A DNA stretch of 45,172 bases from a virus: positions 1-45,172 of the IMG/VR virus record IMGVR_UViG_3300040801_001115; one strand, given 5' to 3'. A program made the position numbers and the translations under genes. A model generated the notes under the pieces. That model did not search any database, was not told the origin of the DNA, and saw only the letters and a list, made by a program, of their open reading frames with translations. Positions within the stretch are counted from its first letter, which is position 1. Each line of letters begins with the position of its first letter. Below are positions 9,604 through 18,861 of this stretch, one piece after another.

Positions 9604-10385
9604 TCCATGAAAAAACTTATCAACATAGCCTCTTGTTCACCCTCAAACTCATCAGATTTAAAATTAAAGGTAGTTTTAATACCAAAATTTAAAGTTTTAA
9701 TAAATTCATCTATAGATGCTGTAACAGTTTGGGAGCACATTTCTGTTATAAATTCTACTTTATTATCAAAAGAAAATTGTTGAGGTTGCCAATCTGAATT
9801 TTCGTCATCTCTAATAAATATCTCTTTAACTACTGCTGCATATCCACAATACTTTTTATCAATTACGGATTTATCTTTTGATTTTGATTTTAACCATTTT
9901 TCAACATCTTTTTCATCTTTTCTATATACTGGACCAAGTAAAATTTTAATATTAAGAGATACTAATTCTTCTTTGGTTAAAGAAGTTCCTTCAAATTTTT
10001 CAGTTTCTAAAGTGGTCATATCAATTTCAATATTAGTATAAACCTTTTCAGATACTGGACATATATGACTTATTTTAGCTTTTGGATTTGTTAATTTTCT
10101 AATCATAAGCAATAAATATGATCTATCTTGAATGCATAATGCATCAATATCACAAGGATTACCATTAATAAAAATGACGCATCTGATTAAAATTTTATCA
10201 AAAGCTTCGTTTATTAAATATTCATCTTGTTTTTCAAGAGCTTTTAAAAAATCTTTCTGTTCTTTAACTTTCATTGGAATAATAGTAGCTTTTCCAAATC
10301 CAGATGGTAAATCTACAACATCTTGTGGAATATCTTTATTAGTTTCTAAAGCAAATTTCTTTTTAAAATCATCAAATTTTGACAT
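9600..10385 (-). CDS. 26: gp26-like baseplate hub / tail assembly chaperone
   Basis: A 261-aa protein starting MSKFDDFKKKFALETN with VDLPSGFG and a segment LIRCVIFINGNPCDIDALCIQDRSYLLLMIRKL. The arrangement of an N-terminal 'P-S-x-G' stretch, a central hydrophobic helix (DRSYLLLMIRKLT) and a Cys pair-like ISHICPVSEKVYTNIEIDM resembles the T4-type baseplate protein family that includes gp26 (208 aa in T4). It lies directly between tube and tape measure, with a coupled 92-aa partner downstream. It is likely a scaffold for the tape measure or hub rather than a virion component. The name is tentative. Confidence 0.55.
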   Translation of the reverse strand: MSKFDDFKKKFALETNKDIPQDVVDLPSGFGKATIIPMKVKEQKDFLKALEKQDEYLINEAFDKILIRCVIFINGNPCDIDALCIQDRSYLLLMIRKLTNPKAKISHICPVSEKVYTNIEIDMTTLETEKFEGTSLTKEELVSLNIKILLGPVYRKDEKDVEKWLKSKSKDKSVIDKKYCGYAAVVKEIFIRDDENSDWQPQQFSFDNKVEFITEMCSQTVTASIDEFIKTLNFGIKTTFNFKSDEFEGEQEAMLISFFME

Positions 10386-10406
10386 AGTTATTAATCCTTT
10401 AAATGG

Positions 10407-10441
10407 TTAAGCCTATATGTAATTATATCATATAGGCTTAA
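10407..10441. terminator. 13-bp perfect hairpin between gp19 and gp26-like genes
   Basis: A perfect inverted repeat, TTAAGCCTATATG and CATATAGGCTTAA around a 9-base AT loop, sits in the 81-bp gap after the tail tube gene. There is no long U tract on either strand, so it may be a weak terminator, an mRNA-processing or stabilising stem that keeps gp19 transcripts abundant, or both. Confidence 0.5.
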
Positions 10442-10466
10442 ATTTTAATAACTATTTAAAAATATG

Positions 10467-11099
10467 TTATTGTGGTTTGAATTGAGTCCAATTCCCTGCT
10501 GGTGGAGGAGAACCACGGCTTATACGAGTAGCAGTAGTAGGACGAACAGAGCTACCAGCAGTAGTTTGTTCTCCGAATTGATTAACATTAACGAAAAAGT
10601 CATATCTAAATGTAACTTGGAAAGTTTCAGCTTCTCCAGTAGTTCCATGAGCAAGTTCAATTTGTCCTACTGATTTAGGAAATGCTCCAACGAATCCTAT
10701 TCTTGAAACTTGTTTACCATTTCTTGCTAATTGTGCAACTCCCATTTTATCTGATTTATAAGTGTTTGAATGTCCAACAAAAGATGTTCCAGCGTCATAA
10801 ATTAAACTATTCCATTTTAAAAATAGTCTACGTAATTCATGAGCTTCATCACATAAAAATGTTACTTGCCACTCATCATACGTAGGAGTTCCACCAATGT
10901 ATAAATTCATACCTTGGAATGAAATTGGTATTTCTGACATATTTTGAGCAGGAATATTGGCTGATCTAGCAAGACTTGTTACAACAGTATCTGTTCCTAT
11001 TTCTGGAATAGTTATTAAAAATAGATATGGGCGAGCAGGATCACCAATGGTTTTTCCGAAATTATATAAATTAAAAGGTTGGTTTTCATTAATAGCCAT
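10467..11099 (-). CDS. 19: Tail tube protein gp19
   Basis: A 210-aa protein, as expected for gp19 (163 aa in T4; longer in several relatives). Tube-fold hallmarks are visible: PYLFLITIPEIG near residues 24-35, SANIPAQNMSEIPISFQGMN, the central TYDEWQVTFLCDEAHELRRLFLKW and the terminal beta hairpin FQVTFRYDFFV. The C-terminal 35 residues are a Thr/Ser/Pro-rich tail that may extend outside the tube. It lies 18 bases downstream of the sheath gene, with a GGAGAATAAAAA ribosome binding site in the gap. It polymerises into the inner tube around the tape measure. Confidence 0.9.
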   Translation of the reverse strand: MAINENQPFNLYNFGKTIGDPARPYLFLITIPEIGTDTVVTSLARSANIPAQNMSEIPISFQGMNLYIGGTPTYDEWQVTFLCDEAHELRRLFLKWNSLIYDAGTSFVGHSNTYKSDKMGVAQLARNGKQVSRIGFVGAFPKSVGQIELAHGTTGEAETFQVTFRYDFFVNVNQFGEQTTAGSSVRPTTATRISRGSPPPAGNWTQFKPQ

Positions 11100-11117
11100 T
11101 TTTTATTCTCCGATATT

Positions 11118-13076
11118 TTATGCGCGGGTTTGGACAACACTTGTGAATTCTACGTCAGTACCAACTGCAACGAATTTAAGATTAATAAATTCTGCAACTC
11201 TTGTTGGTTTTATAAGCACGCTTGCTTCAAAACGATTTGAGTCTATTACATCACCTGGATTATTACTTTCATCACAAACAACTAGATAATCATAAACTCC
11301 ACGACGAGCTTTAACTTCTGATAAGAATGGATTTACGGTTCCACGGAAACGAGTTCTTGTGAAATCATCATTAAATTCAAACATAAATGCTCTTGCCATT
11401 TTACCAATAGATTTTTCAAGATATAAGAATAATCTACGAACATTGATTCTATCAAAGGCAGAAGCTTTGCTTTGTAGAGTCTTTTGACCCATAATAACAA
11501 TGCCTTCTCCTTGAGATTTAATAATTGAATTGATTCTTGCTGGATATAACATGTCTCTTTGTGCTTTATTTGGATTAACAGCGACATCAATAACATTACT
11601 AATAATGCCACGATTAATACCAGCAACAGCAAACCATTGCGCATCAGTGAAATCAGTATATGCCATAGCTGCTGCTACGAATCCTGATGTTGGAACCCAA
11701 CGTTCTTTTTCAGCAAATCTATCATAAATTTTGAAATAATTGCCATAAATTGCAGAATAGCTTGAATTTATATTTAAAATATTATCTACATAATTTTTAA
11801 TTGCACTATATGGAGATGCAATTGGACGTTTATTTGTTACATTTAACAGATATTGCAATGGAACGTTTAATACAGAAAAACAATCTTTTCTAATTTCTTT
11901 TGCAAGTTGATCTATAACTCTTTTAACTGCATCGGGATAATCAGCATCAATAAGAATATCCACTGATAATTCTTCTGGATTTGAAAAATTTGTTGTAAAA
12001 GCTGTAATAATTTCACCAGTTAAATCTGCTAAACTTGTTCCAACTTCTTCTCCAGTTAATAAATCAGCCCCGCCTAAGAATGTTTTTCTTGTAGAAACTA
12101 ACTCAATTCCAGCAGCATCAGTTTCACTATTTCCAATGAAGAAATATAAATTTTTATCATTTGCGTTTACTATTGTAGGACCAAACATTTTATTACCTAA
12201 AGCGTCAACCTTATCAAATATATTTGAGAATACATAAGGAGTCGCTTGATCATATTCGTCAAATACAACTAATACCCCTTCATCCGATGTATCAGGACCA
12301 TTTTCAAATGCAGTTAAAGTGCTTAATAAACCAGTATCAATAAACCAATCTCCACTTCCAACCGCTGGAATAATTAAATCATATTTAACTAAAGAATTTG
12401 ATAGATAATCAATTGCAGAAGTAGCGGTAGTTGCGGGAGTTCCATTATAATATTTTTCAGCAATTGTATTCTTTTCATCAGTAGTAGTTGTTTCAGCTAA
12501 TTCACCTTTTAAAGAAATTAATGTAGAATAATCTACGCTATTGACAACCATTACTGACATTCTTTCGTAGAATGTTCCTGGTCCAACTGCAAAAAAATGA
12601 TAATTATCTTGAGTGTATAAATTGTTTGCAGCATTATCTAATTGTCCACTTCCAGATCCTTCTGTTAATGAATAATCAATTTTTGCTTCATGAGATTTAA
12701 TATCACTATAAGTTAATGGAAATAGAGATGTTTCTTTTGTAGTAGAGGTAGATAATACTAAATTACTCATTCCACTTGCAGATAACCCAACGGTTAATCC
12801 TGCAACAGCTTTTGTTGAATCTTCAACGCGAACTACCCATAAAGCATTTGATTGCTTTAAAAAGGCTTCTGCTGTGAACCAATGAGTATAATTTACATCG
12901 GTTGGACGACCAAAAATAGTTTCTAAATCTTGTGGATTTGTTAATAATGTTTTAACATTAACTGGACCCTTTTCAGCATGAATTATCATAGCACCCACTG
13001 AGCTTGTAACTGCTGGAACTACATTTGTGTAATCTGCTTCTGTAATATTAACTGTTGGAGATAAATTTGCTGGCAT
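11118..13076 (-). CDS. 18: Tail sheath protein gp18
   Basis: A 652-aa protein, matching T4 gp18 (659 aa). The N-terminus (LSPTVNITEADYTNVVPAVTS followed by GAMIIHAEKGPVN) is the typical sheath opening, and the C-terminal domain contains NVRRLFLYLEKSIGKMARAF, the conserved helix that precedes the sheath-handshake strands, then the closing EFINLKFVAVGTDVEFTSVVQ strands. It forms the contractile outer tail and lies between terminase and tube, as in T4. A late promoter and AGGAG-type ribosome binding site precede it. No in-frame CGG was seen. Confidence 0.93.
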   Translation of the reverse strand: MPANLSPTVNITEADYTNVVPAVTSSVGAMIIHAEKGPVNVKTLLTNPQDLETIFGRPTDVNYTHWFTAEAFLKQSNALWVVRVEDSTKAVAGLTVGLSASGMSNLVLSTSTTKETSLFPLTYSDIKSHEAKIDYSLTEGSGSGQLDNAANNLYTQDNYHFFAVGPGTFYERMSVMVVNSVDYSTLISLKGELAETTTTDEKNTIAEKYYNGTPATTATSAIDYLSNSLVKYDLIIPAVGSGDWFIDTGLLSTLTAFENGPDTSDEGVLVVFDEYDQATPYVFSNIFDKVDALGNKMFGPTIVNANDKNLYFFIGNSETDAAGIELVSTRKTFLGGADLLTGEEVGTSLADLTGEIITAFTTNFSNPEELSVDILIDADYPDAVKRVIDQLAKEIRKDCFSVLNVPLQYLLNVTNKRPIASPYSAIKNYVDNILNINSSYSAIYGNYFKIYDRFAEKERWVPTSGFVAAAMAYTDFTDAQWFAVAGINRGIISNVIDVAVNPNKAQRDMLYPARINSIIKSQGEGIVIMGQKTLQSKASAFDRINVRRLFLYLEKSIGKMARAFMFEFNDDFTRTRFRGTVNPFLSEVKARRGVYDYLVVCDESNNPGDVIDSNRFEASVLIKPTRVAEFINLKFVAVGTDVEFTSVVQTRA

Positions 13077-13108
13077 TAGAGCACTCCTTTATACAACTTA
13101 TTTACAAT

Positions 13109-13116
13109 TATTTATA
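13109..13116 (-). promoter_or_regulatory. T4-type late promoter TATAAATA (sheath)
   Basis: Exact minus-strand TATAAATA 33 bases upstream of the sheath ATG, in the short gap after the terminase stop. It gives the sheath-tube genes their own late transcript. Confidence 0.65.
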
Positions 13117-13140
13117 TTAAATACATGTTATAATATCAAA

Positions 13141-14740
13141 TTAATTTTGATTCCTTTTGTAATAGCTCATTTCTTCATTATTTAACCAATCTTCTGAATG
13201 TATTTCTTTATCTGTTTCTAAAAATGCGTTTAAAGCTTCTTCTGCTTCTGGATTTTCTGCATAATCTTCATCTATTTCTGGAGTTTCACCCCAAGTATCT
13301 TTTTCATCAATGAAAAACGGTGATTTTAAAAAGTATGCTGCCCAAAGACAGGTCATAACACAATCATCATGATTGTTTCTACCTTCTTTAGCTTTATATA
13401 CTCCTGGTTTAACTTCTTCAAAATAACCTAATTCGTCTATTGTCTCATCATCCCTTATTAAAAATCTATCAGCTTCAAGGTCTTCTTTAAACCAAACCGC
13501 AGCCTGTGGTTTTGATTTTTTATCTGCGGTAAGTCCATAAGTATCATCATCATAGTCATAATATATATTTTCATATTCAAAATCATTAAATAATCTATCT
13601 ATAACTTGAGCACTTAATCCGTTTAATTCTCCTACTACATATCCATTATTCCAATATTTAGCAGTGTCGTATACCAATTCTGCAAATTGAGGTGGAGTTA
13701 TCATATTATTTGTATATTTTGCAACTTGCTCTGCTTGTCCCCCAAGAGGATAATTTGTAATATCGAATATATTCATAACAGAACTATCAGACCCTACTCC
13801 AGCAGCAGTATCTATAGATACCAAATATTTATGTCCTTCTAATGGACGTTTCCAAATTTTAGTAAATTCATCAGGATTTTCGGTTGGGGCAACCCAGGTC
13901 ATTTTATCTGTAATAAACGTTGAATCTATTAATGTTATAGTTGATCCTTGGAATTGACACCCAAATTCTTGATTAAATTTTATAATTCCTATATCTTTTA
14001 TTGTTTTTTCTTTCCATTTTTCATCTCTATCTGGATTTTCAAACCAATCTACCCTTACTGGATTAAAATTGTTTCTTTTATCAATTGCGTCTTTCCACAT
14101 TTTATAATATAAATTTGCTGTTCCGTTTGGAGTAGATATAACTATAAATTTACCCTTAGTTGCTGAAATAGTAGGGTAATTTGATGTGAAAAATGCTTCT
14201 GCTAAATTTGGATTTACGAAACCGGAACTCATCACAAATTACCATATGACAACTTTCTCCTCTTAATGAGTTTGGATGGGTTGCTTTAGCAATTATTTTT
14301 GTACCGTTATCAAATTCAATACTAAATGCGTTGTATTCTTTTACTCCAGGTTTAATATATGATGGCATATTTTCATAAGCTAATTTTATTTCAGATAAAA
14401 GATTTTTTGCCATCATAGCATTATGTGCTAATAAAGCTATTGTTTTATCTTCATTAAAAAATGCATAATGAGTAACATAAGCACATATACTTACGGATTT
14501 ACCCATTTGTCTACCACATAAAATTACAGAAAAATCCCCTTTGTGATAAGCATCTATCATTCTTTTTTGGTATTCTCTTAATTTTATAACTTCTTTTCCT
14601 TTTGCCGATACTATATTATAAAATTTTTCAATAAAATAGATAGGATCTTTTGTAGAATTAATAACTTCTTGCACCATTTCTGGAGTAAATTTAATTTTTT
14701 CATCAGGACGTTTTATAGCTTTATCATATTTAATTGGCAT
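13141..14740 (-). CDS. 17: Terminase large subunit gp17, read through a +1 shift at CGG
   Basis: Headful packaging motor: ATPase plus nuclease acting at the portal. The upstream frame (start 14740, stop at 14156) carries Walker A CGRQMGKS (residues 75-82) and Walker B MVICDEF (166-172). The downstream frame carries the coupling motif VISTPNGT and the nuclease residues: the Asp of YLVSIDTAAG (about 310), the Glu of GELNG and the HDDCV Asp. The two join at a CGG codon (residue 173) immediately after the catalytic Glu. One extra base there gives DEF-x-FVNPNLAEAF, which is what gp17 proteins have. The total is 532 residues (T4: 610). The downstream half has only a GTG with no ribosome binding site, so independent translation is unlikely. 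The start overlaps the homing endonuclease stop by 11 bases. Confidence 0.88.
14221..14224 (-). other. CGGT recoding site in terminase (+1)
   Basis: Coding-strand context GAG TTC CGG T TTC GTA AAT. Conserved sequence lies on both sides: D-E-F before and F-V-N-P after. Dropping or absorbing one base restores a continuous terminase, while the unshifted frame ends 21 codons later in unrelated sequence. Confidence 0.8.
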
Positions 14741-16439
14741 TTAATGGATTCTCCCATTTATATTCTGTTATTGTAGTGTTAAAAATTTTATGAAAATAAA
14801 TAGAATTTTCTTTTGTTTTATGTTCTAATAATAGTCTTTTATAATTGTTATATTGGGTTAAACAATAAAAAGGATATATTTCACTTTTTATTTTTTTAAA
14901 ATTTAATTTAAATAAAATAGTTTCATCTATTGGTATAGAATCATCATGTTTATATATTATATTGGCGGGGTTAACTGTATTAATAATATGATGTATCAAT
15001 AATTCTAATCCATTTTTTATTGTAACGCAATTTAAAGTACAAAAATTATGTATATTATAATTTCCATTTATATACCCCCCAGATAACATAGCAAATAATT
15101 CATCATTTTTATATAATCCATAATGTATACAATTTTTAAAATCATCATTTATTGAATTTTGTTTTAAAAATGAATCTATTATATTTTCATGGTTTATTAT
15201 TTTTATATTGCAATCTATTCCGTTTATAACCTTTGAACAATTTAATAAATCAGATATTATGCTAAAAACAACATCTTTTTTATTAATAAACCAATCTTCC
15301 CAAATGTGAAATAAACGTATATTTGATTTTTTACAATCTTTTGTTTTATTATTATGATAATATTGTTTTTTATATTTTGAAGAATGCCAAAATATTCCAT
15401 TATATTCTAATGCTAATTTTTGGTATGGCAAATATATATCTAATTCTCTTCCTTTTAAAATACTAATATCACTTGTAATAATATCTTCTTGTATTTTTAA
15501 ATTAAATTTTAAAAAATCAATTATTTTATCTTCACTATCACTTCTATAAGATTCTAATATTGGATTACATAAAGTACATATTTCTTTATTATAAGTTCTT
15601 CTAGAATAAAACATTTTAGAATTTATTTCAAAAGTATGCCCTTTATTACAAATAAAAGACCATCCATCTTTTGTTTTATTTAAAAATTTATAATTATTGT
15701 TTAAACAAAATTCGTCTAATTCTTTTTTAAATTGTTTAAATCTCATTTCTTTCATTCTATTGGATGATTTAATAAACTCCCCGTTTTTTAATTTGGTATG
15801 GTGTGCTTTTTGTACTATATTTTTATTTTTTGATAAATTATCAATTCCATATCTTTCTATTAGTGTTTTTTTATGCTTTTCATAATTTCTATATTCTTCT
15901 TTTCCGTATAATTTTAAACAAGTTTTTTTAGCTTTTTCTCTATTGACATAATATTTATCCCCATATCTCTCAAATTTTGTTTTTTGGCATTTTTGTAAAA
16001 AATCTTGACTATTGCATCTACATTTTGCATCGGTACACGATTTATGATAACCTTTTGAAATATTTATAAAACTTTTTTCTTTTCCACAATCTTTACATAT
16101 ATTTTCTGAATTTTTTAATAAATATTTATCATAATATATTTTTGTTGTAATTTCAGGATGGGCTTTATTTAAATGATTTCGTATAAATGATTTATTTGAT
16201 TTAAATTTTGTGGGGTGATTACAATATAAACAAAATATTCCATCTTTTCTATTTTTTTTCAATTTGTTTTGTATTTTTATATTTCTATATGCTACTATTT
16301 GATTTAAATGTTCTTCAGAAAAAGTATAAGGATTTTTAGTTAAATATCCAACTTTATTTGTGTTGATATAAAAATATATTAAATTTTTACTTATATTAAA
16401 TTTTTGAATTATTTCTTGCGTTGTATAAATTTTATCCAT
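14730..16439 (-). CDS. Free-standing homing endonuclease, EDxHD/Vsr-like
   Basis: A 569-aa basic, very AT-rich protein. It has several zinc-knuckle-like Cys clusters in the N-terminal half (CLYCNHPTKF, CKDCGKEKSF, CTLC) and repeated short DNA-binding modules (KFERYGDKYY, KLYGKEEYRN, LIERYGIDNL) typical of NUMOD-like motifs. The nuclease core is GRELDIYLPYQKLALEYNGIFWHS plus IRLFHIWEDWF, the E/D-x-D ... E-x-N-G-x-x-W-H pattern of phage endonucleases related to the very-short-patch-repair fold. It lies exactly between gp16 and gp17 and overlaps the gp17 start by 11 bases, a usual site for a mobile intronless HEG. Its target is probably the gp16-gp17 junction of HEG-free relatives (inference). 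Confidence 0.8.
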   Translation of the reverse strand: MDKIYTTQEIIQKFNISKNLIYFYINTNKVGYLTKNPYTFSEEHLNQIVAYRNIKIQNKLKKNRKDGIFCLYCNHPTKFKSNKSFIRNHLNKAHPEITTKIYYDKYLLKNSENICKDCGKEKSFINISKGYHKSCTDAKCRCNSQDFLQKCQKTKFERYGDKYYVNREKAKKTCLKLYGKEEYRNYEKHKKTLIERYGIDNLSKNKNIVQKAHHTKLKNGEFIKSSNRMKEMRFKQFKKELDEFCLNNNYKFLNKTKDGWSFICNKGHTFEINSKMFYSRRTYNKEICTLCNPILESYRSDSEDKIIDFLKFNLKIQEDIITSDISILKGRELDIYLPYQKLALEYNGIFWHSSKYKKQYYHNNKTKDCKKSNIRLFHIWEDWFINKKDVVFSIISDLLNCSKVINGIDCNIKIINHENIIDSFLKQNSINDDFKNCIHYGLYKNDELFAMLSGGYINGNYNIHNFCTLNCVTIKNGLELLIHHIINTVNPANIIYKHDDSIPIDETILFKLNFKKIKSEIYPFYCLTQYNNYKRLLLEHKTKENSIYFHKIFNTTITEYKWENPLNAN

Positions 16440-16445
16440 ATATAT

Positions 16446-16453
16446 TATTTATA
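16446..16453 (-). promoter_or_regulatory. T4-type late promoter directly before the homing endonuclease
   Basis: Exact minus-strand TATAAATA ending 7 bases before the homing endonuclease ATG. With T4 spacing the transcript would begin at about the A of the ATG, so the mRNA would be leaderless for the endonuclease but would carry gp17 further down. Confidence 0.45.
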
Positions 16454-16506
16454 CACCCATTACAAATTTTAATAGATAAATATTCTGTTACGAAGGTAAA
16501 TACATT

Positions 16507-17067
16507 TTATATTTCTTTTATAACATCAATAGTTTTTATATCATCAGAATTAATATTTCCATTTTTTATAAATTTTAACAAATCTGATGTGGTAGATACG
16601 TATACATTTGTATTACTTATATTATTTCCATTACCATCAATTAGTGTTTTTTCTCTAGATTTTTGTGTCAATTTTTCTTGTTCTAATTTAATTTTTTCTT
16701 TAAAAAAATCCATTTTACTTATAGAATCTATTAAATTATTAATAGAATTCATTAAACTTGATACATATTCAACATCTGCTCCTCTTGGATTGTCTTCTAA
16801 TTCTTGACGCATAGTTTCCATCATCAACAATCCACTCTCTATCATTTCTTTTAAAACTTTCATTTTATAATCGTCATTACTCAAACTATCATAATTTTTT
16901 ATTTTAGCTTTATAACTTTCTAATAATTCTTTTCTTTTTTCAAGTCTTTCTAATTCTTTTTGTGCTTCATCTTGATCAAATTTTATATCTCCAGCACCAT
17001 CCATTTTTAAAAGGTCTTCAATACTTTGAGTTTTTTTATTATTATCTGAATTTTCTTTTTTTGACAT
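16507..17067 (-). CDS. 16: Terminase small subunit gp16-like
   Basis: A 186-aa highly charged, mostly helical protein (T4 gp16: 164 aa). A long coiled coil spans roughly residues 30-140 (QKELERLEKRKELLESYKAK ... FFKEKIKLEQEKLTQ), the usual oligomerisation core of T4-type small terminases. The C-terminal part with SDLLKFIKNGN may contact gp17. It sits between gp15 and the gp17 region, the T4 order. A GGGGAT ribosome binding site is 7-8 bases upstream of the ATG. It regulates gp17 ATPase and recognises DNA for packaging initiation. Confidence 0.7.
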   Translation of the reverse strand: MSKKENSDNNKKTQSIEDLLKMDGAGDIKFDQDEAQKELERLEKRKELLESYKAKIKNYDSLSNDDYKMKVLKEMIESGLLMMETMRQELEDNPRGADVEYVSSLMNSINNLIDSISKMDFFKEKIKLEQEKLTQKSREKTLIDGNGNNISNTNVYVSTTSDLLKFIKNGNINSDDIKTIDVIKEI

Positions 17068-17108
17068 AAGTTCATCCCCTAATATATTTTATCACAATTT
17101 ATTAAGTT

Positions 17109-18374
17109 TTATCCTGTGGTCGTATAATCAGGAGGAGTTTCACAAGTATCTACAACAATATCTGGTTCCGGTTCTGGAATTATATCTGGTGTTGAAGTTG
17201 GAGAAACAGACGTAATAGGAACAGTAACTACAGGAGCATCGTATATAGGAACACAGGATGTTGGATATGTATCATTATCTACAACATCTGGTCCAGAAAT
17301 GGTATTTCCGGTTGCATCATAAACTCTTAAATAAGAAACTATTCTTATTATATTATCTGGTCCAACGATTTGTTCTTGCCAATAATTTGAAATGTTTCCT
17401 GATATATCAATAGAAATACACGGTAACATTTTTGGATTAGTACAAGGACTTATTATAACTGATGAATCCCATTCCGGTCTAATTATTGATGTGGCACTAC
17501 AATTTATACTAGTACACGATTCATAATGTGGAGGGTCCATAACATTATTAGCAAGTCTCCAATATTTTACCATTTTGTCATATGCTTCTGATGCGTCTAA
17601 TTCATAAATTGAAACTTTATTGGTTTTTGTTAATATAGATTCATAATTTTCTGTTGCGGGTTCATATGCTACTATTTTTTCTCCATAAACCGGAGTTTTT
17701 TTACACGGAATTCCACCAATTGTTATATTGGTACATAAAATTTCTGGAGTCAATTCCATTGGTTTATACATTACAGTTTCCATTGTAAAACCTAAAGACC
17801 AAGTAATAACTCTTCTTTCTGTTTCTCCCAATTCATAAACAAAATTTGGACTTACTGAATTTAATGTAACTTTTGATTTATGTTCTAATCCAAAATTTCT
17901 TTCTTTAAATGATACATATTGTTCAGGAGCAAAATATGGAGTTAAATATTCTATTAGTTGTAATCCGTCAGACATATATTTAGTCCATATCATAACTTCA
18001 AATGATATATCATATGGAACTCCTTGAACGTCAGTTTGCATTGTTCTTTTTTGATTATTTAAATCATATTCAATATTTAATAATCTTCTTTCGTTTTTAC
18101 CTCTCATTCTTTCTGAATTAAATGATAATCCTGTCATATTAATAGACATTCTTGGTAAATAATTATCAAATTGAGGATCAACATCATTTACATCATTTGT
18201 GGTTAAAATTGCAACTATTTTTTCTTTTGGAGTTAATGATAAAGGAACTGGTTTAACTCCAACTATAATATTATTTTTATCATAAACACGTACAGTCAAA
18301 TCGTTAAACAGTTCTGCAAACGCTGCGATTGATGTATATGTTGATTGTGGATAAAAATAAGCTTTAGTTGTCAT
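17109..18374 (-). CDS. 15: Tail sheath terminator / neck protein gp15
   Basis: A 421-aa protein whose first 260 residues match the gp15 pattern: MTTKAYFYPQ start, a D-N-Y-L-P-R-M-S stretch, KRTMQTDVQGVPYDISFEV followed by MIWTKYMSDGLQLIEYLTPYF, and a late LGETERRVITWSLGF beta segment. T4 gp15 is 272 aa and caps the tail tube and sheath at the neck. The extra 150 residues form a Cys-containing, Pro/Thr-rich extension (CTSINC, CTNPKMLPC, then PVTSVSPTSTPD-like linkers) not found in T4, possibly a surface decoration. It is followed by gp16 as in T4. Confidence 0.82.
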   Translation of the reverse strand: MTTKAYFYPQSTYTSIAAFAELFNDLTVRVYDKNNIIVGVKPVPLSLTPKEKIVAILTTNDVNDVDPQFDNYLPRMSINMTGLSFNSERMRGKNERRLLNIEYDLNNQKRTMQTDVQGVPYDISFEVMIWTKYMSDGLQLIEYLTPYFAPEQYVSFKERNFGLEHKSKVTLNSVSPNFVYELGETERRVITWSLGFTMETVMYKPMELTPEILCTNITIGGIPCKKTPVYGEKIVAYEPATENYESILTKTNKVSIYELDASEAYDKMVKYWRLANNVMDPPHYESCTSINCSATSIIRPEWDSSVIISPCTNPKMLPCISIDISGNISNYWQEQIVGPDNIIRIVSYLRVYDATGNTISGPDVVDNDTYPTSCVPIYDAPVVTVPITSVSPTSTPDIIPEPEPDIVVDTCETPPDYTTTG

Positions 18375-18382
18375 TTAATATT

Positions 18383-18778
18383 TTATGGTAATTTTTGTTC
18401 TGCTACAGGAGCTTCTACGGGTTCTTGAGCTTGAGTGGGTTGGGAAGGAGTAGTTGGTTGTTCTGGTTTTACAGGAGCAGTGGGTTGTGGAGATGCTTCT
18501 GGTGTTAATTGAGTTACTATTCCAGCACGAACATTTTTAGTTACTCCACCATCCGTATCTTTTTGTTGTAATGTAAATGTATCTTTTTGATTTCCAGTTT
18601 GATCTTTTACATTATAATTAGTTCCATCAAAACTTATTTTATAAACAATTCCAGCAGCGTCTTTATATTCTTGTTCTTGTGGAGGAATATTATTTTCTTT
18701 TATTGCAATATCTTCGTGTTGCATACTACAATTTTCAAAAATAACATGTAATTTAGATTTTAGATTTTCTAGTGACAT
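18383..18778 (-). CDS. Hypothetical 131-aa protein with Pro/Gln-rich tail
   Basis: Residues 1-85 are a small beta-rich domain (AAGIVYKISFDGTNYNVKD), and residues 90-131 form a low-complexity Pro/Gln/Thr/Glu tail (QPTTPSQPTQAQEPVEAP). I recognise no family. It is the first gene after a late promoter and lies 8 bases before gp15, so it is co-expressed with neck genes. The tail is reminiscent of flexible linkers in virion-surface proteins. It could be a decoration or neck whisker attachment protein; this is a guess from context. Confidence 0.6.
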   Translation of the reverse strand: MSLENLKSKLHVIFENCSMQHEDIAIKENNIPPQEQEYKDAAGIVYKISFDGTNYNVKDQTGNQKDTFTLQQKDTDGGVTKNVRAGIVTQLTPEASPQPTAPVKPEQPTTPSQPTQAQEPVEAPVAEQKLP

Positions 18779-18811
18779 AATAACCCCTTAATTGTGGATA
18801 GTTTATATCAC

Positions 18812-18819
18812 TATTTATA
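18812..18819 (-). promoter_or_regulatory. T4-type late promoter TATAAATA (gp15 operon)
   Basis: Exact minus-strand octamer 33 bases before the ATG of the 131-aa gene, giving a separate late transcript for gp15-gp16-gp17 downstream of the fibre gene. Confidence 0.6.
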
Positions 18820-18861
18820 TGTTTTAATAATAAATTTTATAATCTATTAAAAATTACAGAT

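Noticed and set aside
11333-11727. Open frames overlapping the sheath gene on both strands
   Set aside because: Shadow frames of a conserved gene; hydrophobic low-complexity translations without ribosome binding sites.
14156-14235. An intron or intein in the terminase gene
   Set aside because: The protein is continuous if a single base is removed; there is no inserted sequence to splice out.
13141-14740. Terminase, gp13 and tape-measure breaks as plain sequencing or assembly indels
   Set aside because: All six breaks have the same sign and lie at in-frame CGG, while about ninety out-of-frame CGGs sit in intact genes. DNA-level error has no access to reading frame. Read-level confirmation is still the decisive test.
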